Counted from the first letter of the stretch, positions 43,304 to 55,534 are shown. The stretch: 64,000 nucleotides of DNA from Nothopassalora personata (GCA_033816765.1 CM066292.1:3844001-3908000), one strand, 5' to 3'. Numbers and translations: made by a program. Notes: generated by a model not told the origin, from the sequence alone.

Positions 43304-46300
43304 TCAGAAACTGTCCATCTCCTCGCGTTGCCGTAAGTACTCTTTCGCCAAAGAGTCGCCGCCCTTGCTGCTCAACTCCATCCAGTGGTACGCAATACAC
43401 ATAGCTTGCGGATCGCAACGATTAAGGTCTTGGTTTCTCCTCCACTTGCCTTCTAGTTCCTCCTTGAAGACATCTCTTGGCTTGGTAAACGGTGCGATGA
43501 TCCGATCCATGAGTTCCGGATGGGTGAGATACAAGATACCAAGCTCTCGCTGCGCGACAGTATCGCCTTCTTTGGCAGCAATCTGCAGCAGGTACGCGGC
43601 GTCCGCCATGCTGTATCGGGCGACTTCCTCAGCCGATGGCGTGCGGCTCGGTGCTGAGAAAGTGGCAGAGTCCCGCTGCTGCTGTGCTGTCGAGGAGGCT
43701 CGGCCGTGTTCGCGGTTGTTGGAGTGGTAGGCTATGATGCTGTCGGCCGTCTCGACCATGATCTTCCGAGCTTCTTGCTTCAGACCAGAGATTGCCACTG
43801 CAGCATTGCAGAAAGCCTTGCCCTCGGCTGTGTTCTGAAGTACAGTAGAAGGCAACAAAGCGGCAATGTACTGAAGGTCCCGGAAGATTGTCGCTGGTCG
43901 TAGAGAAGTTCGCGAGAATATCAATCGGAAGCCGCGAATGCTCATCTCTGTTGCACTCGCGCCTCGAGCAGAAACGTCTTTGGAGGCAGAGTGTCGAAAA
44001 GATCTCGAGGGAGAGCTTATGGCATTTTGTTCGGCCATATATGGCACCAAAAGCCTGTCAAGGTCATGCAGACAAGTCAGCTTGACAGAAGGGTTGACCT
44101 TGACAGCGAACTTTTCCAAGATAGCAGCGAAGGCCGCGTCGAAGTCGAATCGAGTCATCAGCGACAGCGGCTGGGCCTGCGACTCTACCGTGGGTGTCTG
44201 CGATCCAACGCTGGGATTGAGCGTATGAAGACCACGGAGGTGCCTATCAGTCAGATCGAAACCTAGGCCGGTCCAGAAAGCATGATCAGTTTCACTGCCA
44301 TCCGTAAAGAGAGTGCTTGTTAGATCACTCAACGCCAGGCTGGTCACTCGCTGCCGCAGCTTGTCCACGAACGTTGGACTGGGGAGAGGAGTAAATACGA
44401 CAGGCCGTTTCCGCATTGAGGCATCAAGAACGGACTGCGCCTGCACGGACCCAACACTTGTGGCGCTCGAAGGTGAGTCGGCCTCAGTAGTGGTTGGTGA
44501 CCAGAAAGGGACCGAGGAAGTTTGTGTCAAGGTGGGACTGCGCGAGTCAAAGCAGTCCCTAGAACTGGCGCTTGATAGTGTATGTGTCACACTCGACAAC
44601 GTGTCGTTGCTGCGCGGTTGGCTGCGCAGAGAGAGCAGACTAGAGTGTCCATTTCGATCGTACAATCCCGTGATGAAGCCGGGTCTTTCCACGAGCTGTT
44701 GGTGGAGTCGTGTCGTGGGACGGTGGGCGAAGAGAGTGCTGTGCCAAAGGTTGGACGTGTCGTTGACAGCGGTGACCGTGTCGACGCACTTGCGCACCTC
44801 CATGCACAGCCTGTGCAGCCTTTCCTCTCCTCGGCAGAGGTTGTCGACGTTCTGCCGATCCATCCACATCTGAGTGGCTCTAGATTGCTCATCGCTCAGC
44901 TTATTTGGACCGCCATGGTCTGGCCGGGCGCTGAGGATCTCCAAAACTTGTGCTTCCGTCTTCAAGTGCAGGTTGGTACTGGAAAGCTTGGTGCCATTCC
45001 AGTGACGTAAGACTGGTCCCAGACGAGTACGAACATTCTTCTTGTTTGAGCCCATGACTCGCAAGGCAGCAGCGATCGAACGAGCTTCGTCGTAAGCAGC
45101 TGAAGTACGCACTTCCGCCACGTACCACATTTTGTCTCGCAAAAGATCATGCCGCACGATGGCGGGGTCCAAGTATCCAGTCTTGAGCTGTGTGATGGAG
45201 TCTAATGCATTGGCCCACGCCTCACAGGCATCGGATAGAGCCTGTGCACGACTGACCGATTTGTGCGCAGAGTGTTCAATCTCTGATAGGACGTCGCCCA
45301 ACGCTGTCAACCCTGCAGATTGATATACATAGGAGAGCAAGCCTTGAAGTTGTGAAAAGAGATTGTGAGCTTGCACAAAATCTAATCGTGCTTCGCAATC
45401 TTCGATCGCCTGGGTGCAAAGCCGCTCGAACTCCGTGACAATGGAAGTGAGTCCCTCCCGTGTATCAGGAACAGCCGCGGAAGAGTCTGCGGTTGCATTC
45501 ACGTCCTGATCACGCAGGATTGCTTCTACAGCCTTACGGCAAGAGGTATGGTCCCGGCTCTTTGTCCTAGAGTGAGAAGAAGGGTGACGAGGCAAGTTTT
45601 GAGCAGGTGCCTCTGCACATATCCTCGCTGCTTCATCTCTGATCGCGCGTAGTGATGACTGAGATGACTGAGACACGAGAACGTCCCACGGATCAGACAG
45701 CGTTCCTGCCTTATTCCGCAAGATGTCCTCCACCTCAAGGCATACTTCACGCATCTGAGCTTCGACCGAGGGCTCGTTCGCGAGTTCTCCTTGCATTGAG
45801 ACGGTGACCGCGTTCAAGCTCCGAGGATACTGAGCATCTAGGTCACCCGTGGCCATAATCTCCGAGAATGGTTCCGGAGTCCTAGCATGGCCGAAAAGAG
45901 AGAATCCGGACATGGAAGATGCAGAGGACTGCACACCAGACCTGGAGCCATCTCTGTCCGAAGCGACGGAAGCGGGTCTCCTTGGTGGATAGAGAGCATT
46001 CATGCACACTGCAATATCCCTGGCAGATACTACCACAAAAGACTCCACGTCCTGGCTGAGCAAGGGCTTCGACGGCCTGGACTGGAGGTTGAGGACGGCA
46101 TCACACCCTTGGAATCGAGCTTGCAGGTTCTGAACACGACGTAATGTGTCCAGTGAGGGTGAAAGGTTATACTTCCTGGGGAGCTATTAGCAAATCCGAT
46201 TTTGAGATCGAACCTGAATACACACCAAGAATAGGCCACATCAAACACAGACTTCTGAGCTCTTGACACGATTTCCCGAAGAATGCGGTGGCGAGCACCC

Positions 46301-47828
46301 TCAGAAATGTAATGATCAGTAAGTATGCCGTGTGCCTTTTTGATGTCAGCTTTGGGGCGAAATGCATTCGAGAGAAGGCTGCCCATACCTCTGGCAACGT
46401 TACGGCATCATGTATGAAAGTGTGGAATAGCCAACGCACAAGCACAAACTGCGGGAAAGCACGCTGGTGTCCAGAATGGTCGCTGAGGCAACCCCATACG
46501 GCATGGCACAGTTTGAGGGCTCCGGGTGGAATGATGCTTGGGCCGGTCTGATCTGCCAACAGTTCGAGCAGCGAAATTGCTGACTCGGAGAAAAACCTCT
46601 CGGATCGGATCTCTTCCTCGGGTGAGACATCAGATCGGCCTGACATACGGGCGCGAAAGGAAGGATTATTAGCTTGCTCAAGCAGGAACGACCCACGCTG
46701 CAAGGTCTGCAGAATCCAAGTCTCCAATCGGTCCTTGCCTGGCCACGGGAAGGAGGAAGTCCAAATGTCCAGAACGGCAGGTACCAGTCTTTCGCTTCCT
46801 GGCTTCTGTTCAAAGACGAGGCGAGCACAGACAGCCGCCCACATCTGTGTGGCCTGGTCGTCCAAATGGGCTGCACTTGGTATACCTCTGATGGAGAATA
46901 TGAGGGTTTCGAGAGGACTGTTGAACGCAGAAGAGAAAAGAAGTTCTATCTGTGCGTCCACAACCAGTCCCAAAGGCTTTGAAAGGCGCGAATTCGACCT
47001 TGCGGATCCAGCAAAGACTGAGTCCTGCGGCCGAGCACTCGTACGATCGGGAAGTAATGCCACCAATTCTTTATGCGTCAAAGATGCTAGACGGTCAGCC
47101 AGAAATCCGCTATCGAATCTTGTTTTGGATAGGAAATCAAGAATTGAAAGCTTTGACGAAGAAGAGAGATCCTCGAGGAATGGAGTCGAGGATCGAGAAG
47201 CGATGGCGGACGAGAGTGGACCGTCCACCGGCGCTGGCTGTTCCGCCTGGAGGGCATCTCCACAGGCGTCTTGGAAAGCATGAAGTAGAGTCGCAAAACT
47301 GTTCTTGTCCTCGGATCGAATGCACTCGGCCAAGATACGCTGGACATGGCTCGCTGATTGTGACAAGCGTGAAGTCTTCGCAGCTGTCATCTGGAGGTGA
47401 TGCAGCTTGTCCTCGGCCTGATAGCAGCGGCGTTTATGGTACTTCTGGAGTCGCAAGAGATGGCTGATTTCTGACAATGGCGCAAAGGACCTCCGCTCAG
47501 GCTCTGAGTCCGGCATATGGCCTAGAGGTTTCGTAACAGGGACATGAAGCGGATGACATGCTAGGGAGGTGACAGTCTCAAAGGAGGCGTTATGGTTGAC
47601 CGTTACCTTTCTGTCCTCGCCGTCCTGGTCCGTCCCTCGATCATGATTCCGCCGCATTGTCGTCGGCTTGATGGCCATGTGGTGGGCAGGTGGCGCAGAT
47701 TGAGACCTGGGCGGGAGCGGGAGTGAGCAGAGACGCCGCGATGTGCCATGCAGAGGAGAGAGTCCAGGTGTCGAAGACCTCGAGGCATGGTGGGAGCTCA
47801 AGAGTGACACAGCTGCAAGAGGTAACAT
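43304..47828 (-). CDS. very large conserved fungal protein, Sel1-like C-terminus
   Basis: Three exons, 47828-46389, 46335-46226 and 46175-43304, 1473 aa. Two short introns (53 and 50 bp) are supported because together they restore a continuous helical block: TFIHDAVTLPE|AHGILTDHYISEGARHRIL and then KSVFDVAYSW|KYNLSPSLDTLRRVQ; without them the gene would appear as two proteins. I do not recognise a named family. The N-terminal third holds folded helices (RILAECIRSEDKNSFATLL, ATQMWAAVCARLVFEQ). The centre is Ser-rich with helical blocks. The last ~100 residues resemble Sel1/TPR-like repeats (AAYLLQIAAKEGDTVAQRELGILYL and IAYHWMELSSKGGDSLAKEYL). A scaffold role is a guess. The start could also lie at an internal ATG. 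Confidence 0.75.
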
Positions 47829-48303
47829 GAGTTAGCGGCGGTCGTTGACAGATGCTAGCATTGCCAGCACACACATATCCAGGGAATGCAGGATGTGCTA
47901 TGATTGGACATGGTTGCAAGAAGTGCAGCGAACTACGGGCACGGAAGGAAGGAAACGTACTGCCCAAATGCTCGTCTTCAGTCTGCTCTGGCGGCGGGCC
48001 AGTGTCAAGCATAGCTCGACGACGGGGCAAAGTGGTGGGGAAAGCGAGGGAAAACGGGGTGTTTCAAAGCTTCATCATCATCTTCGTCGCAATTTGGAGG
48101 TACGACAGCGGGTGGTCGTCGGTCGGGCTGACGCTGGAGCCGGGGTGGAGGTGGCAGCTCTGCTGGGTTGATCCTTCTCACTCCACGAAGAGCAGGCAGC
48201 AGAGGCTGATTGATGATGAGAGTTTTCTGAAATGCGGACTGCACGAGTTCGTTTCAGTGGGGGCGAAATGCAAATATGGCGGGCGCGTCAGTCCGCGTGC
48301 GGA

Positions 48304-48338
<35 letters not shown>

Positions 48339-49487
48339 CAAAAGCAGCAGCAGAGTAGTAGCTAGCAGTGGGCGATGGCGCTCCACGCCAGACAGACAGA
48401 TAGACAGACCTTCTCACAGCTCGGCACTCGCCGTCAGATCACGCTGACTCGCTCTGCCCGCTGCTCTGGTTGACTGCAGCCAATCGTGTGCCCGCGCCAT
48501 CCTGCTGGTGGTGGCCGAACACGTAGAGCTGCAGGCCCAGCGCGCACCGCTTGCACTGCTGTCTGCTGTCTGCTGTCGTCTACCGTCATTGGATGCGTTG
48601 CGTTGTTGCGCTGTGATTTGCCACCCACCCGCCTCTGAGACATGCAGACTTGTCCTCGGCCGCAGCTGAGCGACCACCTCGCTAATAGAACTAGTTCTAA
48701 CCTTCTCTTCTCCACGTCCCGTGCCATGGCTTGAGCGTCGAGGCCGCTGCATCGGACACGACTGATACGCCGTGTTGCGACATACTGCTTGCTTGCTTGC
48801 CTGCCATGCTGTGCAACGAACCCATGTACTGCGGTAAAGTTCAGATTGAGGCCATGCAAGAACCTGCGGGTCCATAGCTCGACGTGGCGAATCGCATCAT
48901 ACCGCCGTTGTGATCACGTTTCGCTAACAATCGTTCCGGCAGCCTTACAGATCTGGCGGCCTGAACAGGACCGCGACCGACGACCACATGCGAAATAGAG
49001 TTCGGGAGCCGACCGACTTTTGGTGTTTCAAGGAGAGGTGTAGAGGATGCTGATTGCGTTCCTGCGTCCTGTGGCACTGCTGTACCTGACCGCGGTCCTG
49101 GTCGGCGTCCTCGTTGGGTATCACTAGTCAGGCCTTCATCGTTCTTCGGCGGAGCTCCACCACCAACACCAACGCACGTAGACGAGAAAAGAAGCGATAG
49201 GAGGGAGAGATCGGCGTGATGATGATGAAGACTGGCGTGGCATTGCATCGCTTCACTACTGTGCCGCCTTGCGGCTCATTTCTCTCTATCTCATCTGTTG
49301 GAGAAGAACGCTCTATTTTCAATCTGTGGAGTCCTCCGTCCTTGGGCCTGTTGTAACCTTTATTCCTCGCCCACCCAGCGCCTGTCTAACGCCTGATGCC
49401 CTGTCATGGTCTCTCATAAGCCTCGTGATCCCATTCCCCCTCTGCGCTGCGTTCTGACCGTAACACGAGTCGTCCGCAGTGATGCTT
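47829..49487. other. 1.66-kb intergenic region with a CAG microsatellite
   Basis: Promoter side of the large leftward gene and terminator side of the bHLH gene. Frames of 60-168 codons occur on both strands, some running through the CAG repeat as poly-Ala/Ser/Gln, none with a domain. Pyrimidine-rich stretches (about 49310-49460) look like leader sequence. Nothing else is seen. Confidence 0.45.
48305..48356. repeat. (GCA)n trinucleotide microsatellite
   Basis: About ten uninterrupted GCA/CAG units, then a short interruption (GGAGCAAAA) and three more. It lies in non-coding sequence upstream of the large leftward gene and is likely length-variable among strains. Confidence 0.9.
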
Positions 49488-50141
49488 CTACGCCTGCATC
49501 GTCACTTGGTCCGGGTTACTGACTGTCTGCAGGTACTGAAGGATCGAGCAGTCGTTGCATTGAATCAGCTTCTGGAGATCGTTCACCTGCTGTTGCAGGC
49601 TTGATACGCTGTCGATTGCTTGGTTCCTTTCGGCTTCAAGCTCCTTGATATATGTCGCAGCGGTGGCAATGATCATGGCCTTTGAAGGTAGTCTTGGTGG
49701 AAGAGCGCTGTCCTCAACATCAGGCGAACAGACGTACGCATTCTTGAGTGACGGTAGTGATAGCCTGAGTGTCTCAATTTGAGTATTGAGATTGTCACGG
49801 TACCGTCTCTCGATGATCGTGTGCGGGATGCGGCGATGAGGTCTTGTGGGTCTTGTTGGGTTGCGGTCTTGTGGGTATGGTGTCTTCGCTTCATGTGCAC
49901 TGTGCCCGGACTGTGAGTCCTCGGAGTCGCTCGAGGTCGTTATGGCTTGTGATCCCGTTGAAGCTGGAGTCGGAGCGTACACTGGCGAGATGTGGTTGTC
50001 TGGTGAATGTGGACTTGGGATATCGTTCTTGACTAAGTTGGTTGCACAAGCAACACCTGCCTTCTTGCAGAGGTCGGGCACATCCCCGCTGAGGCATTGC
50101 AGCGAGGGGAAGCAATCGCTGGGTACTCCTGAGACAGCCAT
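49488..50141 (-). CDS. bHLH transcription factor, SREBP-type basic region
   Basis: Single-exon, 217 aa. Basic region RRIPHTIIERRYRDNLN at about 103-119 has His107, Glu111 and Arg115 for E-box contact, plus Tyr114, the residue typical of SREBP-type bHLH proteins that allows binding to SRE as well as E-box sites. Helix 1 is QIETLRLSLPSL, the loop is long (about 22 residues), helix 2 is SKAMIIATAATYIKELEAE, followed by a leucine-zipper-like coil SSLQQQVNDLQKLI. The N-terminus is Ser/Pro/Asp-rich and may activate transcription. Unlike sterol-regulating SREBPs there are no membrane segments, so it is a soluble nuclear factor. Target genes are unknown. Confidence 0.9.
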   Translation of the reverse strand: MAVSGVPSDCFPSLQCLSGDVPDLCKKAGVACATNLVKNDIPSPHSPDNHISPVYAPTPASTGSQAITTSSDSEDSQSGHSAHEAKTPYPQDRNPTRPTRPHRRIPHTIIERRYRDNLNTQIETLRLSLPSLKNAYVCSPDVEDSALPPRLPSKAMIIATAATYIKELEAERNQAIDSVSSLQQQVNDLQKLIQCNDCSILQYLQTVSNPDQVTMQA

Positions 50142-52226
50142 TGCATGTTCCGGAAAGTATGATGTGTGTCTTTGATTGTTGCTTCGGTGGTTTGGGTTGT
50201 TGTGGTTGGTGATGTGATGAAGTGAAGTGCTTGGTAGAGATATGTGGTCTGATGTCCCTGCAGGAAGGATTGACTTATATGTGCCTGACGTTGTTTCACC
50301 AAATCATGCTTCTTCCCGCGACATTCAGGGAAGTCTCGCGATCGAGGGTCGGCACTGTGAACGGAAGCATGGCCATGTCAAGCCGTGAAGAGATCGGCGG
50401 GAAGGCCATATGAAGTTGGAAGCCCTCGGAGGGAAACGCGATAGGCTAGAATTGCCTTAGTCACAACGGTCAAGGATAGGGACAAGGAATGTGGTGAGAG
50501 TTGTCACGCCACCACTTCACGAAAATATCCGCAATCCCGAGGCCCGGTGCTGACCCTTTTCCGATCGTTCGTGCTCTCCCATCCACGTGGGTGTCAGTGG
50601 AAACCTTTTCTGTATGCAGTTCGTGTTGTGCATGACGCATCTGATGTCCGTTGTCGAGCACCGGAGTATTGAAGGTGGCGGAAATGGCGAGATATATCGG
50701 CCGCAGGTCCTGTCGTCGCTGCTCATCATGCTCCGTATCGCTCGCTGCGCCGGCGCTCAATCCATCTCGTACCACACTCGATCTGGCAGTTAGAACCAGT
50801 GTCGTGCGACCACTCCTCAAGAAGTGCAACAAGACATTGTGGATACAATGTGCCGGCTTGATTTCTGAACTGCGTTCCAGGAGCTGTGAGCGCTTCAAGA
50901 AACCTGCTGTTGTGTCTGTCAGCGGCGAGATGCCTGCGAATCGCGTTGAGTGCGGCACTCCGAGGCGGCCTGGCTCGTGACATAAGGATGCCATTTTGCT
51001 GGGCATTAGCTCGCCGTGGCGTATCTCTGAAACTCTTTCGGTGTACCTCATCGACTGGCCGTACACTCGCTGTACAAGCCAGAGCTAGATCCTGATAAAT
51101 CTAGAACCGTTTTCGGTGCAGCATAGATGTCCAGTCAGGGGCCTTGAAGGCAGCGCATTCGGCTGTCGAATGTAGCACTGGGCCAAGTATTGAGTCCATG
51201 TGTTCCTCTCACAGGTGAAGATGTAGTATCTTCAAAATTAGCCAGAACGTCGTCTCTGATCATTTGGCCCGCACCCCTCCACATATCGCAGCGCTCATAT
51301 TGCCTCGAACAAAATTGTCAAAATCTCCCAACTAGCACCATGGAGAAACCAAGTCTCTTTTGATGATCCAGACGGACTGTGCCGCACGCGTGCCTTGCGC
51401 ACTGATCTCAGGATCTCGCCATACATCTCACGACACAATGGCTTGTCCAGGGGTCCAGCACCTGTCAGCGCACATCTTTTACTCAGGACCAGCAGGAAGT
51501 CAGGGCCATTATAGGCTCTGTGCTGACAACAGTAACCGCATCTGTCCATAATGTATCGCTACCATCCGTTGACACCTGCTTCGAGCCTAGAGCCTTCTCG
51601 GTCTTCTTTCCAGACGACTTCTATAGACGACCATACGTCCAAGCCAACTCGAGCTCCGCACGGGGTTCATCTGCGGCCTATGCTGAGTTTGGGTCATGTT
51701 GGGGAAAGGTCGTGGAGTGCATCAGTCAAGTCGTCAAAAGGCTCGGCCTTCGTAGAGTGTCAAAGAGATCGGGACGTCTCAGGTTGTCGAACTGTCCGTG
51801 CGTGCGGGGGGCTGAAGTCAGAGTAGTGGCTGACATGCTGATTCGAATATGTTCTGACCAGGTATATACTGTGCGTAAATTTCCTGTAGGTGACAATCCC
51901 TCTTCGCCGCGCCAAGCTAGAATGCGTTGATATCGTACACCCCATCCAGGATTTCCCCACATCTTGCAGTGCCGGAGGGACCCTTCCACCCTCAAGCGTC
52001 CTGGGCGCCTATACACCATCTGTCGTCACTGGGTAATTAAATTTAATTACAGCCACCCGCCCGGCGAGCGGTCGATGGCTGCCTTTAATCTCTCCTCTTC
52101 GTTGCGCTCCGCCTGCTCCAGCAGATCAAACAAATGTGCCTGCTCTTTCTCTATCGCGTCCACCCCAAGTCCGCAGAGCCTCTTTGGCGAAGTCGCTCGC
52201 TCGAATGCGCGCAGGTCGCGTGCTTT
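50142..52226. other. 2.1-kb gene-poor region
   Basis: The longest stretch without a supported gene before the end of the window. Frames up to 198 codons (50470-51066, minus strand) overlap frames on the other strand and have no domain. The left ~300 bp should be the bHLH promoter. A short AT-rich patch (TAATTAAATTTAATTAC, about 52032-52048) lies near the ELO 3' end. No tRNA, repeats or transposon ends were seen. Confidence 0.45.
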
Positions 52227-53336
52227 CTAAGCCTTCCTCGATCGCGTAACTCGGCCGCTTGGAGTGCCATTCTCCTTGCTCGTGCTGTAGCCGTTCATTG
52301 TCTGGGCGTTACCGCTTAGGCGTCTCCTAACTTCCTTGACGTCTGGAATCTGCTCATCCTTCATCTCCACAAGAGCCGAAGTCGCGCGGCCTCTACCCTT
52401 CTTGACTGGCTTCTTGTAGGTCGAGATGTAGAAGCCGATGAATAACACGAGGTAAGAGCTGAGGATACCCATGCCAGCAAATGCCGCAAACTCTTCACCG
52501 GCGCAGATACCGTAAGTTGGAAGCCATGGAAAGTAGCGTGCGCTGAAGTAGGTGTAGGATGCGAAGTAGACGAAGCCGAGGTCAATGACGAACTGAATGA
52601 TCTGAAGCATGGTGATGTACTTCTTCCACCAGATCTTGATGCCACGCGCGGACTGGAAGTAGTACCAGTACATGACCACGTGAACGGTGAGGTTGAGGGT
52701 GATTGGGACCCATGATACTGCGGTGTGGCCGAGGAGCTGGGTGTAGCAGAGGAGGGCGGTCGCGCCGTGGTGGTAGGTGTGCAGGAAAGTCAGCGGCTTC
52801 TTCTTGAGGACGAGGAAGACTGTGTCGAGAAGCTCGAGGTACTTGGTCAGGTAGTTCAGCTAAGATGCATGTCAGCCCACTTGTTACCCCTTCCCAGCAG
52901 AGCGCGTCCGCCTTAGTTTACTCACGTAGTATAGCACGACCAGCTCTTGCGTCCAGCCTCCATTGTAGTGGCAGATAGTGTAGAATACGCCGTTCCTCGT
53001 CAGGGTCGGAATCAGCTGCTCCAGGAAAAGCACCAGCAAAACACCGCTGATCGCCGTGAGGTAGAAGTTGTGGATCTTGAACAGTCCATTGAGCTTCAGC
53101 GGCTGCTGCTCCCTCATCAATTCCCTCCCACCAAAAATGATGATGTAGTACGAGATGAGGCCAATGGCAGTCTCAGCCATGGTCGCCATGGGCGTCTTGC
53201 CGGGCACGAAGCGAAAGTCCTCTGGTGCATATCCGCGGACGGCCTCGAAGGCTTTGGCGAAGACGGGCCACAGTCGCAGACCAAACGGCCGGTCTAGCGT
53301 CGGCGCGCCGAACTGGATCCAGTCGGGAGTGGCCAT
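52227..53336 (-). CDS. ELO: ELO-family fatty acid elongase
   Basis: ER 3-ketoacyl-CoA synthase that extends long-chain acyl-CoAs with malonyl-CoA, feeding very-long-chain fatty acids and sphingolipids. Exons 53336-52926 and 52859-52227, 347 aa. The 66-bp intron joins LVVLYY to [20 protein letters not shown], making the ELO motif KxxExxDT continuous. The histidine box HTYHHG (His164, His167, His168) and VHVVMYWYY follow. Seven membrane segments fit the family. The C-terminus is basic ([14 protein letters not shown]... RVTRSRKA) and may hold a dilysine-like ER signal upstream of the end. Whether it corresponds to yeast Elo1, Elo2 or Elo3 is not decided by sequence alone. Confidence 0.95.
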
Positions 53337-53935
53337 GATGTATTGATCGTTCGTGAGGTCGCGTCGGCGAGTTGCGGTGGGAGCAGAGCAGAGGAAGAAG
53401 AATCAGCAGGAACCAGGAACGACGCGAAACTTTTGATTCCGTCGGCACGCGGCGGAGTCGCCTGCGGCCCAGCTGTCGCAATCGTGCAGATCTTTAAGGA
53501 GCGACTCGAAGGTGGAACAAGCACAGTATCGACGAAGTGACGTTGGCTGCACAGAATCGGGAAGAGAATGCTGGAAAAGAAGGAAGTCGTGTGCGCAACA
53601 ACAACACTTCTTCCTGTGGAACCCCTGTCCCTACAGTAAGATTAACACCGCAAATTGTCCAACGCGAAAACGACTCAACGCCTCGCGCCGGCCCTGGTGG
53701 TCATCGTGGGGATGGCGGCATTTGCTCTGCCCGATACCGAGCCAATGCCAGCTCAACCGGTAAATGTACTGGTCGTTGCGTGGTGTGGCTGCAGACGACC
53801 AGCAGGACCTTCCTCAATGGGAGTGACAGCCGGACTGCCAAGTATATCGAGATGAACATGCGAGAGGAACAAGGCCGAGGGGCTGTAGACTGTTTTGTCA
53901 GACGGAGGTGTAGAACTACTATAGCAACAGCCAAA
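53337..53935. other. intergenic region, ELO promoter
   Basis: 599 bp upstream of the leftward ELO gene and downstream of the GNAT remnant. A + strand frame of 311 codons (53537-54472) begins here but is antisense to the remnant and has no domain. No gene is supported. Confidence 0.45.
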
Positions 53936-54520
53936 TTACTTCGGTTGCACGACACTCAAGTACTCATGACCTTGCGGCAGCTCTGGCAGAGGCCACAGAG
54001 TACCTTCCATGGCGCCGAATCTCCAATGCCTGACGGGGCTCGCCATGATCGACATAGAAGTTCGGGAAAGCGCATCACATACCTGACAGGCGAACAAGCC
54101 ATACGTGCTGTACTACGTGCCTTCATGTGCCCCAGATCCCGCTCTGCACCTGCAACGCCACCACTAGAGGCTCGCAGCATCGCCATGATTGCGAACGGAT
54201 GCGAGCTCACGATGCCAACACAGTCCTACAAGCCTTGCTCTCTCAGCCTCTTCAGCACATTCGTGGCACTACCTTGTGCGACACTCTTGCTTCACTACAA
54301 GTTGCGTGATCCAGCAAACGCGCTCATCGAGTCGCATGCGAAGACTTGTCCGACCACATGGCCCTCTACCGCAGCACGGATGTACGTGTTGCGGGCGTCT
54401 TGCGCGCAAACTTCTTGTCGCAGTCTTGACGCAGACATTTTCACTCGCTTAAAAGTTGGCCAGATCCCGTAATGGTCGGAGAACAATCTCGCGGTTGAGG
54501 CGACAATCTCTGGTGTGATT
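53936..54520 (-). pseudogene. GNAT N-acetyltransferase, frameshifted with an internal stop
   Basis: Successive minus-strand frames give the blocks of one fungal GNAT enzyme: ITPEIVASTARLFSDHYGIW, then RVKMSASRLRQEVCAQDA and YIRAAVEGHVVGQVFAC; a shift into RVCWITQLVVKQECRTR (core acetyl-CoA strand and start of the loop); a shift into ATNVLKRLREQGL, an in-frame TAG, then DCVGIVSSHPFAIMAMLRAS; FYVDHGEPRQALEIRR; and finally WPLPELPQGHEYLSVVQPK ending at TAA 53936. At least three frame changes plus a stop separate blocks that belong together, and no splice sites explain them. The acetyl-CoA RxxGxA loop is broken. Very likely dead. Confidence 0.83.
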
Positions 54521-54762
54521 TCATCGTTGTGAAGGAAGTCGAGGTCAAGATCCACTATAAACGCCATCCAGCCTTGCAATATCTCGATGCTGGTGCTCAA
54601 TATCGTTCTGTGTCTGAGCAAGTAGAGCTTCAAGAGGATGAGGCTCAAGAATCTCATCAAGATGGCTGCCTGAGGGTGCTGCCTGGTAAGCAAACCTAAA
54701 TGGCTACACAAAGGGCCGGTTCTTCAACTCGATTTTGCCTTCCATCAGCACAATATGGTTCA

Positions 54763-55534
54763 ATGGCTACTCATCCTGACTTCTGGGTCTTCTGGACACT
54801 GCCGCCGGAGCTTCGTATCGCTATATATGACCTGATCTTCGGCAGGGGCAGGTCAATCACTCCAGCGCAGAACAATATCCAATTTCCACTCCGACTGAAT
54901 GGAGGGCGCCAGCTAGGTAGCAAGCCGCGAAGCAGCGAAGACCATGTGAGCCTGTCAGATGCCTGCGAACACTTACCTACTTGCATACGCTGACGTCTCG
55001 CAGATCAAGACTGTGACCGGCTGCCGCATGGTCTGCAAGCAATACCTACAAGAAACACTTCTACACCTCGCTGAATCCAATCTCTTCGTACTGTCCAGGC
55101 GCGTAGGCAACGTCTTCTCTGTGCCCAAAGGCCTTCTTCGGCATATCCGTACCATGAGGCTGCAATGGAACAACTATAGAGACACCAGCAAGATCGACCT
55201 CGGCAGCGTATGCCCAAGCCTCAGGCATCTTCAGTTACAGGTTGACACGACTTCCGTTGGCATGATGTATCGCGGTCTGTATCGAGCGCCTGCACGTACC
55301 CATGACTTCTACAAGGACAATATGGACAACGTTGCGATTGTGAAGGCTTTCTCGCTCGTTCGAGGCCTCATGTCTTTCGAGCTGATCGACAACGGCTCTG
55401 GTCGTTTTTTGAGAGAGCATCACGCTGAACGAGATGCTCGGGCGGAGTGGAGGGCGAGCTTAGAGGACGAGATTCGAGCAATGGTGTTACGTCCGAGGTG
55501 GACTGTGGTTCGAGGTAATCGTCGTCGGCCGTAG
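54763..55534 (+). CDS. 2EXR / F-box-like domain protein
   Basis: Fungal protein with a short N-terminal F-box-like (2EXR-type) motif, FWTLPPELRIAIYDLIF. Exons 54763-54945 and 55004-55534, 237 aa; the 58-bp intron (GTGAGC...CGCAG) joins SSEDH to IKTVTGCRMVCKQYLQE. The ATG at 54700 is in frame and could add 21 residues. Motif after the junction (VCKQYLQETLLHLAESNLF) is typical of these very expanded fungal families, in which a helical domain with conserved strands (MRLQWNNY, LRHLQLQV) follows. Probably an adaptor-type protein; partner unknown. It starts about 240 bp right of the GNAT remnant. Confidence 0.72.

Noticed and set aside
50470..51066. A minus-strand frame of 198 codons in the gene-poor region
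   Set aside because: Overlaps several frames on the other strand; no domain, no convincing start context and no splice structure.
53537..54472. A + strand reading frame of 311 codons
   Set aside because: It has no domain, is Arg/Ser/Thr-rich, and lies antisense to clear GNAT blocks on the minus strand.
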